From Lachnospiraceae bacterium (GTDB taxonomy: Bacteria; Bacillota; Clostridia; Lachnospirales; Lachnospiraceae), in the NCBI GenBank assembly GCA_017476305.1, contig JAFVAA010000880.1:1-5977 (forward strand): a DNA stretch of 5,977 nt, in the 5' to 3' direction. This document shows positions 1 through 5,066 of this stretch, piece by piece (position 1 is the first letter of the stretch; every line of letters starts with the position of its first letter). A program made the translations under genes and the position numbers. Under the pieces are notes generated by a model that searched no databases, had not been told where the DNA came from, and saw only the letters and a program-made list of their open reading frames with translations.

Positions 1-57
1 AAGATCTTTTATTGCCTTTCGCGATTTTAATGTCAAATGCGAATATTTTTTCCCCAT
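1..57 (-). CDS. IS30-family transposase, N-terminal fragment (runs off window)
   Basis: Nineteen codons are visible, from an ATG at 55-57 to the left edge: MGKKYSHLTLKSRKAIKDL. The pattern [KR]-K-Y-x-H-L-[TS]-L-x-x-R-x-x-I is typical of the N-terminus of IS30-family transposases, where it begins the first helix-turn-helix (HTH_38 type) that recognises the element's ends. A strong ribosome binding site (GGGAGG, at about 64-69 on the other strand) lies 6 nt before the ATG, which supports this start. The rest of the protein, including the DDE catalytic core, is outside the window, so intactness cannot be judged. The family call rests on 19 residues only; another small HTH protein is possible. 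Confidence 0.6.
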   Translation of the reverse strand, partial: MGKKYSHLTLKSRKAIKDL

Positions 58-83
58 TATGTGCCTCCCAATATTCTAAAAAT

Positions 84-98
84 CCTTTATAATAAAGG
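84..98. repeat. 15-bp perfect palindrome upstream of the transposase
   Basis: CCTTTATAATAAAGG is a perfect inverted repeat (7 bp arms around one central base) between the putative transposase start and its upstream region. Read on the minus strand it is followed by ATTTTT, so it could form a short weak hairpin. Insertion sequences often carry structure here that dampens read-through transcription from outside. That role is inferred, and the stem is AT-rich and short. Confidence 0.4.
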
Positions 99-126
99 CT
101 TGTGAGAGTGTTTCGTGTCAAAATCC

Positions 127-160
127 AACTATTCGCAAAACCATAATTTAACGAATAGTT
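127..160. repeat. Inverted repeat AACTATTCG / CGAATAGTT
   Basis: Exact 9-bp arms at 127-135 and 152-160 are separated by 16 nt of AT-rich sequence, about 70-100 bp upstream of the putative transposase start. They could belong to the terminal region of the insertion sequence, or form a weak stem-loop after the 130-residue gene that ends at 228. The other end of the element is not in the window, so the element boundary cannot be fixed. No clear rho-independent terminator (GC-rich stem plus T-run) is present between 58 and 227. Confidence 0.4.
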
Positions 161-227
161 AGTAGTAAAATGCTAAAAAAGTATCAGATTTTGAGCAGTT
201 TTCCTCATTTTATCATAGAACGAGCCT

Positions 228-620
228 TTACATGATTTCTCCGAAAAGATCACTGATAAAGCTCTGGAATTCAGGATCTTCGGACAAATTAATCTGTTCC
301 ATGCCGATATCAGAAAGAAATTGGTCAAATTTATCACATAAACCGGGGGCCTGGAATGTTTTAATCGGCACAAAACAGTCCAGATGGTCGGTTTCGCAAT
401 AAGAATCTGAATATATGACCGGACGGTTGATGGATACCTCATTGATCTCAAAATCAAAGGTAAAGCTGTCAGCCACATCATAAAGTTCCGGGTCAGGCAG
501 GTATGGCCTGATTGCCTGTTTGGTTAGGGCATCATCCGTCATGTACTGGGTTCCGTTGGAATCCGGACCGAAATCGTGTCTCAAAAACCTGTTTCTGAAG
601 TCTAAGCTAATAGTTTTCAT
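228..620 (-). CDS. Uncharacterised acidic 130-residue protein
   Basis: I do not recognise this protein. It is 130 residues, rich in Asp and Glu, with no signal peptide or membrane segment. Visible features are a central stretch with alternating hydrophobic residues (about 52-72), two Cys in a YCETDHLDCF context (about 74-83), and an acidic C-terminus ending in FGEIM. The start has GGAG only 4 nt upstream, a somewhat tight spacing, but no other in-frame ATG with a better site is evident. It lies 74 nt downstream of the 151-residue gene on the same strand, so it may be co-transcribed, although an 18-bp palindrome in the gap could give it its own control. It is AT-rich like the neighbouring IS-like edge. 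An immunity-like or other accessory role would be speculation. Confidence 0.7.
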   Translation of the reverse strand: MKTISLDFRNRFLRHDFGPDSNGTQYMTDDALTKQAIRPYLPDPELYDVADSFTFDFEINEVSINRPVIYSDSYCETDHLDCFVPIKTFQAPGLCDKFDQFLSDIGMEQINLSEDPEFQSFISDLFGEIM

Positions 621-632
621 ATTTCTCCATGA

Positions 633-650
633 TTGTTAATATATTAACAA
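633..650. promoter_or_regulatory. 18-bp perfect palindrome, possible operator
   Basis: TTGTTAATATATTAACAA is perfectly self-complementary and sits 13 nt before the start codon of the 130-residue gene, just upstream of its ribosome binding site. It contains TATATT, which could serve as a -10 element with a poor -35 (TTAATG) 16 nt further upstream, so a bound protein would overlap the promoter. Sequence this AT-rich produces palindromes more readily by chance, but 18 perfect bases is long. Operator function is inferred. Confidence 0.4.
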
Positions 651-694
651 ATATATTTTCATTAAGATGTTTTATGTCCTGCATACATAGCCGT

Positions 695-1150
695 TTACGC
701 CCCAGAAAATCCGTTAAACTCATTTAACTTTTCAAAAGGGATTATCATTCCGCCCTCAATACGTGCCGGTTCATCTTCCAATCCTACCACGATATTGATT
801 GAAAAGAATTCATTTCCGTTGCCGTCAGTCAGTTTAGGCACAATACTAGGTGATTCGTATCCTTCCACTTTGACATAAATCTTTCCCTGTTCGATCAGGA
901 GTTCTTCCAATTCTCCTACCGTGTAGTTTTCGATCCCTATTGTGGACAAGAAGATCGTAAGCATCGTAATGCCGCCCGTACCCCAGCATTCAAGGAAATA
1001 AGGTCTGTTTCCAATAAATCCGCAATCCCATCCGATGTTCACATCCTCAAATTCTGTTCGCTCCGGGAAAAATTTTGTATGATGATCTATCATCGGCAGG
1101 TATTTTTCTTTGTTCTTTCTGTATTCAGATAAATGCTCTATTGCTTTCAT
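695..1150 (-). CDS. Uncharacterised 151-residue soluble protein
   Basis: I do not recognise a named family. The protein has a basic, charged N-terminus (residues 1-30), then a distinctive block around residues 38-62 with GWDCG, NRPYF and ECWGTGG, followed by a hydrophobic segment ITMLTIFLSTIG (61-72) that looks like a buried strand or helix rather than a true membrane span. An acidic helix (79-88) and beta-rich sequence with an NGN turn (110-113) complete it. The start is well supported: AAGGAG lies 8 nt before the ATG. It begins 52 nt after the ancestral stop of tag (1203-1205) and is followed by the 130-residue gene, all on one strand. The density of Trp, Cys and Gly in the central block suggests a folded conserved domain, perhaps a known domain of unknown function. 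Confidence 0.75.
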   Translation of the reverse strand: MKAIEHLSEYRKNKEKYLPMIDHHTKFFPERTEFEDVNIGWDCGFIGNRPYFLECWGTGGITMLTIFLSTIGIENYTVGELEELLIEQGKIYVKVEGYESPSIVPKLTDGNGNEFFSINIVVGLEDEPARIEGGMIIPFEKLNEFNGFSGA

Positions 1151-1202
1151 GTTTCGGACTCCTTGTGTTTAAGCAAATCAATCTGTCTGATTTATAAGCC
1201 AT

Positions 1203-1805
1203 TTATTGTTCTTTGTACCTGCGTTTTGTTATCGTAGGAAAATCTTTTATCAGCTTAGCATACTGGGGGCAGCATTCTCCATGGTCGTTGATCAGTCCGC
1301 TCGCCTGCAGATGGGAGTATACCGTGACGGAACCCAGATATTTGAACCCCTTGGCCTACAGATCCTTTGCAATCTTATCGGAAAGCCCGTTCCTGGCTGG
1401 GATGCTGCCTTTTTCATGCCCTGCGTATAGTATCATTTTCCCATCTGTAAATCCCCATAGGTATGCAGAGAAACTGCCATATGCTCCCCTGACTGCCTGG
1501 AAGCACCTGGCGTTATGGATCACGGCATTAATCTTCCTGGGCGAGCGGATCATACCCTCCGTGTTCATGATCCGTTCCACGTCTGCCTCTGTATAGGCGG
1601 CAACCTTGTCAAAGTCGAATCCGTCAAAACACTGGCGGAATATCGCCCTTTTCTGGAGCATCATATTCCAGTTCAGGCCGCACTGCATGACCTCCATCAT
1701 CAGGAACTCAAACTGTTTCCTGTCGTCATGCACCGGCACGCCCCATTCTGTATCATGGTATTTCTTCATTTTTTCATTGATCAGGCACCAGCTGCAGTTG
1801 TTCAT
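1203..1805 (-). pseudogene. tag: DNA-3-methyladenine glycosylase I (Tag), interrupted by in-frame TAG
   Basis: Tag removes 3-methyladenine from alkylated DNA in base excision repair. The start is the ATG at 1803-1805, with GAAGGAA 6 nt upstream; it gives the family-typical opening MNNCSW. An in-frame ATG at 1833-1835 has no good ribosome site and overlaps the previous gene. Family residues fall at E. coli numbering: zinc ligands Cys4 and His17 (KKYHDTEWGVP), and pocket residues Tyr16, Glu38 and Trp46. Codon 150 is TAG (1356-1358). In the same frame, 50 more codons follow to TAA at 1203-1205 and clearly encode the Tag C-terminus: GFKYLGS, VYSHLQASG and INDHGECC, with the remaining zinc ligands at His175 and Cys179. 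The translated product would be 149 residues and lack half the zinc site, so it is probably inactive. The full frame (199 amino acids plus the stop position) fits the usual length of about 190. It begins 22 nt after the coiled-coil gene and is likely co-transcribed with it. Confidence 0.88.
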
Positions 1806-1827
1806 GATAATTTCCTTCTTTCTGTGG

Positions 1828-2337
1828 TCAACCATTATCTGGGGCGTGGAGTAACAGTTTCAGCGAGGCGATTTCCTCCTGGAGCCTTTTAATCTCCAGG
1901 TTCCGGGACTTTATCGAGTTTGTTTTGGCATTTAACTGCCCTTTAAGCTCCAGGATCTCTTCTTTGAGCAGGCTGGTTTCCGCAGGTTCACTGGAGCTGA
2001 TCCCAATGTGATACTCCTCGTTGGTTACGCTCTGCATGAGTGCTGAGTTGTCTTCCCGTAGCTTTTTGATCGTTTCACTGCTTTTTCGCAGACGGACCTC
2101 CAGGGATTCATTCCGGATCTCAGTCAAGTCTCTGCTGTTCTTCAGAAAATTAATCTCCGCTATCATCTGGAGATAAGTAGGGCTGTGGAGGAATGTTTTC
2201 TCCTCGGCACTAACCAGCTCCTGTATGCGCTTCTCCTTCTGATCTATAATTTTGATGTAGGAATCTACGAGCTGTGTTTTTTCCATTAATGCATCATTTA
2301 GCTCATCTATGATCTGCTGATTTGTCGTTTTCGGCAT
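1828..2337 (-). CDS. Coiled-coil protein, 169 residues; HTH-less paralogue of the upstream regulator
   Basis: The protein is almost entirely helical and charged, with predicted coiled coils at about 8-46, 60-102 and 118-164 (for example EIKRLQEEIASLKLLL). It has no signal peptide or membrane segment. Residues 49-115 align with residues 34-98 of the upstream 207-residue protein: F-x-x-SP-x-[YF]-x-x-M, then L-x-[ED]-DN-x-AL-x-Q, then Y-x-IG-[IL]-x-S. The two therefore look like diverged tandem duplicates, but this one ends without a helix-turn-helix. The start has GAGGA 6 nt upstream. It begins 33 nt after the regulator and ends 22 nt before tag, consistent with one operon. By inference it could form mixed coiled-coil oligomers with the DNA-binding partner and modulate it; no enzymatic motif is visible. 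Confidence 0.78.
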   Translation of the reverse strand: MPKTTNQQIIDELNDALMEKTQLVDSYIKIIDQKEKRIQELVSAEEKTFLHSPTYLQMIAEINFLKNSRDLTEIRNESLEVRLRKSSETIKKLREDNSALMQSVTNEEYHIGISSSEPAETSLLKEEILELKGQLNAKTNSIKSRNLEIKRLQEEIASLKLLLHAPDNG

Positions 2338-2370
2338 AACAGGTCCTCGCTTCCTGTGACTAAATAGGCA

Positions 2371-2994
2371 TCATTTTTCGTTGGGTTTATTTTGCGTACC
2401 GTCTTTTGATGGTTTGATCCCCTTGCATATTTCTGATACTGTCCCGGTAGAAATGCCTTCCTGGGCTGCAATCTGTCTGATCGTCCATCCCGCTCTGCGG
2501 TATTTCCTGATCCGCTTGACCGTGACATCGTCCGTTTTGGGGCGCCCAGCAGATCTTTTTTCCCCAGGGCTTTCTGGTTCCTCCCCTGCGATTATGGACT
2601 TCAGGTGGTTTATGACCTCATCCTTGGCTGCGACCTCCGCCCTAAGCCGGGCAAGCTCTTTTTCCATATTTTCATATGCACTATAGTCCCAGTGTCTCAC
2701 ACTGCCAAGACCTATCCAGTAGTCAACATCATGAGCCTGGCACAGTGCCCTGTTGTCATCCTCAAGTTTCTTCAGCCGTGCCATCAGCTCAAGGTCTGCC
2801 TTGTGTTCCCTCCGGAACCTGTCTTCGTAATCACGCAGTGTTGTTGCCAGTGCCAGGTCGATGCGCATATTCCGGAATTTCGGGGAATTCTCAAAGTTTT
2901 TGTCCGCATTTTTCTGCATCTTCCTAATCTCCTCGTAGCAGGACGCCAGTTCCGCCCGCAGCTGTTCCATGTGCTCCTGCTCTTTTTTGGTCAT
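2371..2994 (-). CDS. Coiled-coil protein with C-terminal Hin/resolvase-type helix-turn-helix, putative regulator
   Basis: This is a 207-residue protein starting at the ATG at 2992-2994, preceded by a G-rich ribosome site (A followed by seven G, at 3002-3009) 7 nt upstream. An in-frame ATG further up at 3108 would run through the promoter repeats and encode hydrophobic nonsense, so it is rejected. The layout is: coiled coil at about 5-30; a conserved block NFENSPKFRNM (33-43); a second helical stretch with LEDDNRAL (77-84) and YWIGLGS (92-98); another coil at about 107-137; a linker; then SAGRPK (148-153) and a helix-turn-helix at about 157-192 (TIRQIAAQEG, turn, STGTVSEIC). A GRP arm before the HTH matches the DNA-binding domain of Hin-like serine recombinases, where the arm enters an AT-rich minor groove. 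No recombinase catalytic domain is present. Its promoter is surrounded by repeated half-sites, so autoregulation is a reasonable inference. It heads a likely operon with the paralogue and tag. Confidence 0.82.
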   Translation of the reverse strand: MTKKEQEHMEQLRAELASCYEEIRKMQKNADKNFENSPKFRNMRIDLALATTLRDYEDRFRREHKADLELMARLKKLEDDNRALCQAHDVDYWIGLGSVRHWDYSAYENMEKELARLRAEVAAKDEVINHLKSIIAGEEPESPGEKRSAGRPKTDDVTVKRIRKYRRAGWTIRQIAAQEGISTGTVSEICKGIKPSKDGTQNKPNEK

Positions 2995-3027
2995 AAAGGC
3001 ACCCCCCCTGACTATCTGAATAATAAA

Positions 3028-3098
3028 TGAACATATTTTTGAACATATTGTAGCATGGTATACTTTATAAGACAATATCATGTTCAAAAATATGTTCA
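3028..3098. promoter_or_regulatory. Large inverted repeat with four TGAACAT half-sites (operator)
   Basis: The left arm at 3028-3051 contains TGAACATATTTTTGAACAT. The right arm at 3072-3098 is its reverse complement apart from a two-base insertion. Four 7-bp half-sites result: TGAACAT at 3028-3034 and 3040-3046, and ATGTTCA at 3080-3086 and 3092-3098. Each pair is spaced 12 bp centre to centre, and the inner sites are 40 bp apart. The promoter of the downstream HTH gene lies between and partly within the arms, so one pair covers the expected transcription start and the other lies just upstream of the -35. This layout fits a cooperatively bound repressor or autoregulator. The binding protein is not proven; the HTH protein encoded just downstream is the obvious candidate. 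Confidence 0.75.
3047..3075 (-). promoter_or_regulatory. Sigma-A-type promoter for the HTH/coiled-coil/tag operon
   Basis: On the minus strand, a -35 box TTGTCT (3070-3075) and a -10 box TACAAT (3047-3052) are separated by exactly 17 nt. A TG dinucleotide one base before the -10 gives an extended -10 (TGCTACAAT). Transcription would start near 3040, leaving a leader of about 45 nt before the ATG at 2994. Both boxes overlap the inner edges of the inverted repeat arms. Confidence 0.7.
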
Positions 3099-3152
3099 AA
3101 AATTCCAAGTGTGCTTTTTAGTACTCTTTCTTATCTATCTATACGCTATCGA

Positions 3153-3971
3153 TTATCTCGTATTTTCCTTAAAAACTTTCATCATCTCATTGGTAAGGCT
3201 CAGATTGTCCGGTTGGAGAACGATATCCTCCCGCTTTACCCATTCTGCATACTTCAGCTCGCCTTCATCCATATGGATCGTAAAGTCCCCATCAGCTTCG
3301 CAGAAATATCCGACCAGGATATCCTGTGCAATGCCCCATGGCTGTGACTTATAATACTGGATGTTCTTAACCCTCAGCCCGGTTTCTTCCATTACTTCAC
3401 GTTCCACGGTTTCTTCAAGTGTTTCACCAATCTCGGCAAAGCCCGCCACAAGCGCGTTGTGTGCAAACCCTTTCCTGTATTTTGTGAGCAGCAGGCAATC
3501 CTCATGTGTTACCCCAACGATAACTGCAGGATTGATGCGGGGATATATGGTATTTCCGCAGTCAGGACATTTCAGGGCACGTTCTTTGCTGTCATAGTCG
3601 AGCTCTCCCCGACATTTTCCGCAATACTTGTTGTCCATATACCATTTCCACAAGTGGTATACCGTAAACGCTGCAAAGACCTCTTTCCCGGTGAATCTGC
3701 TCCTGATATCCCTCAACGAGAGATACCTGTAACCTTCCTGCCGGTTATCTGATATGCCGGTATATAGAAAGTATTTCGTATCGTCAATGGAAAAGGCGTA
3801 TATCGTCTGCCAGTCGGCAGGAAGATGCCCACACGGGAAACAGAGCTTTTCTTTTTCATGAACCAGTATCCTGCCGTCGCTGTCAAACTGCAGGAGGATA
3901 TCACCGTTGTTCATAGTGTGATTTATGAAATGATTGTCCAATTTGCTGGGAGAAATATCCTGTATCATCAT
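3153..3971 (-). CDS. nudC: NudC-type NADH/NAD pyrophosphatase (zinc-ribbon Nudix hydrolase)
   Basis: NudC-family enzymes hydrolyse NAD(H) to NMN(H) and AMP, and in E. coli also remove NAD caps from RNA; they act in the cytosol. The 272 residues show the complete layout. There is an N-terminal domain (about 1-112), then a zinc ribbon with CGKC (117-120) and CPDC (135-138) separated by 14 residues, then YPRINPAVIV (143-152). A full Nudix box lies at 177-199: Gly177, Glu183, and REVMEETGL with all catalytic Glu present. The family signature after the box begins SQPW (209-212), ten residues downstream as usual, but continues GIAQD rather than the classical PFPxS. The start is either of two adjacent ATGs (3971 or 3968); AAAGG is only 3 nt before the first, so the second is better spaced. 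It stands 125 nt from the gene before it and 158 nt from the operon after it, so it is perhaps monocistronic. I see no convincing promoter in the upstream gap. Confidence 0.92.
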   Translation of the reverse strand: MMIQDISPSKLDNHFINHTMNNGDILLQFDSDGRILVHEKEKLCFPCGHLPADWQTIYAFSIDDTKYFLYTGISDNRQEGYRYLSLRDIRSRFTGKEVFAAFTVYHLWKWYMDNKYCGKCRGELDYDSKERALKCPDCGNTIYPRINPAVIVGVTHEDCLLLTKYRKGFAHNALVAGFAEIGETLEETVEREVMEETGLRVKNIQYYKSQPWGIAQDILVGYFCEADGDFTIHMDEGELKYAEWVKREDIVLQPDNLSLTNEMMKVFKENTR

Positions 3972-4096
3972 TTGCCTTTCTGTTGATCTTATTTGATTCC
4001 GGTGTATGCCGTTTTCAGGCTGTCAAACCGATAAGATGTTACTCTTTGTACTGCAAAATTGAATTTCGGGATAGTTTTAATTTCCCTGGTAGGAAA

Positions 4097-4393
4097 TCAG
4101 CCTTCTATAGAGTTGATCCTCCATATCTGGTCCTGCCGGTTGAAATAAATTCTTATCCGTTTCATGGTATCCCTTACTATGATCTTGCACTCGTAGAGCA
4201 TCATCATGTCGGATGCCGGTATCGAATCCATTTCTGCCAGAACCCTATAGCCCTTGATTGTATATTCCTGGGGCTCACCCTCTTCGTCAGGAATACGTAC
4301 CCTGAGTGGTATGATCTCTCCCTCTTTCGTATATTGGCATATAACGTCAATGGGTGGCAGGAATCCGGAAGGATCCCTCAATATTTTTTTCAT
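4097..4393 (-). CDS. Uncharacterised small beta-rich protein, 98 residues
   Basis: No family is recognised. The 98 residues include a short basic N-terminus, a Pro-containing segment (SGFLPPIDV, 9-17), then alternating hydrophobic and polar residues suggesting several beta strands (EIIPLRVRI at 26-34, YTIKGYRVL at 44-52, YECKIIV at 67-73, RIRIYF at 79-84, IWRI at 90-93). It looks like a small barrel or sandwich, with no signal peptide or membrane span. AGGAG lies 7 nt before the ATG, a strong site. It starts 34 nt after the ancestral stop of the SGNH hydrolase, so it is probably in the same transcript as that gene and glycerate kinase. Confidence 0.75.
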   Translation of the reverse strand: MKKILRDPSGFLPPIDVICQYTKEGEIIPLRVRIPDEEGEPQEYTIKGYRVLAEMDSIPASDMMMLYECKIIVRDTMKRIRIYFNRQDQIWRINSIEG

Positions 4394-4427
4394 GCTGTTT
4401 CTCCTGAAAAGTGTTATGTGTATATAT

Positions 4428-5066
4428 TTAGTGGAGTTCCTTAATTATCTTGTATAGTTCGTCAGCCAATACCCGGTGCCCTTCAGGCGTCAGGTGGAGA
4501 GCGTCGGTCTCAGACGGCTTTACGTGTTCTGCCGCATTAAAGAATATGCATCACATTTCTTCGGCAACTTCTTTGTAATGCTCCGGGAACTGCCGCGAAA
4601 CTTCAATGGCACCCTCGTCAAATGCACCATAGAAGGGTGATGAAGTGATGCCCAGCCCAATCTCCGGAGGCGAAATAAGGACAATTTGGGGAATAAAGCC
4701 CTGTTTCTCCATAGTAAACTCCCGGATCACTTTTACCAGTTGTCCTGCACCCAGGGCGATCTCCCGGGCGTTCAAGCGGAACGTGGCCTTCAGGTCATTG
4801 CTCCCCAGCATGAGGATCACGATATCAATGGGCTTGTGGGAGTTAAGGCACGGCTTCAAATAGTCCAGCCCATTTTTCCATCCCTCAAGGGGATCATCAT
4901 GTATGGTAGTCCTGCCGTTGCAACCCTCTTCGATCACGGTGTATCCGTCACCGAGGAGCATCTGCAGCCTTCCGGTGTATCTCACGTCCTTTGGATACCG
5001 CCTGCCTGTCTCTGGAACAAATCCATATGTATTAGAATCTCCATAACAGAGAATTGTTTTGCTCAT
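4428..5066 (-). pseudogene. SGNH/GDSL hydrolase (arylesterase-like), interrupted by in-frame TGA
   Basis: The protein resembles the arylesterase-like branch of SGNH hydrolases (relatives of the Mycobacterium smegmatis acyltransferase/arylesterase), which cleave small esters. Block I is CYGDSNTYG with nucleophile Ser11. Conserved family stretches RYTGRLQ, VIEEGCNGRTT and LMLGSNDLKATF (block III, Asn90) follow. Codon 172 is TGA (4551-4553). In the same frame, 40 more codons run to TAA at 4428-4430 and encode the expected C-terminus: IFFNAAEHVKPSE, then DALHL with the catalytic Asp188 and His191, then a helix. The 171-residue product therefore lacks the catalytic Asp-His pair. The restored length of 212 fits the family. 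The start overlaps the glycerate kinase stop (ATGA), with AAGGAG just upstream, so translational coupling is likely. Substrate is unknown. Confidence 0.87.

Noticed and set aside
204..224. Rho-independent terminator after the 130-residue gene
   Set aside because: An imperfect AT-rich hairpin (CTC...GAG arms with a mismatch) is present, but no T-run follows on the minus strand.
1806..1835. Start of tag ten codons earlier at 1835
   Set aside because: It has no good ribosome site, overlaps the upstream gene, and adds residues absent from Tag proteins. The ATG at 1805 puts Cys4 and His17 at the family positions.
1206..1892. Plus-strand open frames opposite tag
   Set aside because: They are antisense to a recognisable gene, show no ribosome sites or family features, and are explained as shadows of the tag coding strand.
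3028..3098. Invertible (phase-variable) promoter flanked by inverted repeats
   Set aside because: The arms do flank a promoter, but only 20 bp separate them, too short for normal site-specific inversion. The promoter boxes lie partly inside the arms, and no recombinase is encoded here. An operator explains the layout better.
3028..3098. Canonical LexA/SOS box
   Set aside because: The half-site GAACAT is present four times, but no GAAC-N4-GTTC arrangement occurs. The sites are direct repeats 12 bp apart within each pair.
2995..3108. Longer N-terminus for the HTH protein starting at 3108
   Set aside because: It would translate the operator and promoter repeats into a hydrophobic stretch with no ribosome site. 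The ATG at 2994 has a strong site and gives a charged coiled-coil start.
3972..4096. Promoter for nudC using TTGACA at 4021-4026
   Set aside because: The -35 is perfect on the minus strand, but no acceptable -10 occurs at 16-18 nt spacing.
4551..4553. Selenocysteine insertion at the TGA in the SGNH hydrolase
   Set aside because: The position is not a catalytic or redox site in this family, relatives have ordinary residues there, and I see no obvious selenocysteine-insertion hairpin right after it. A nonsense mutation is simpler.
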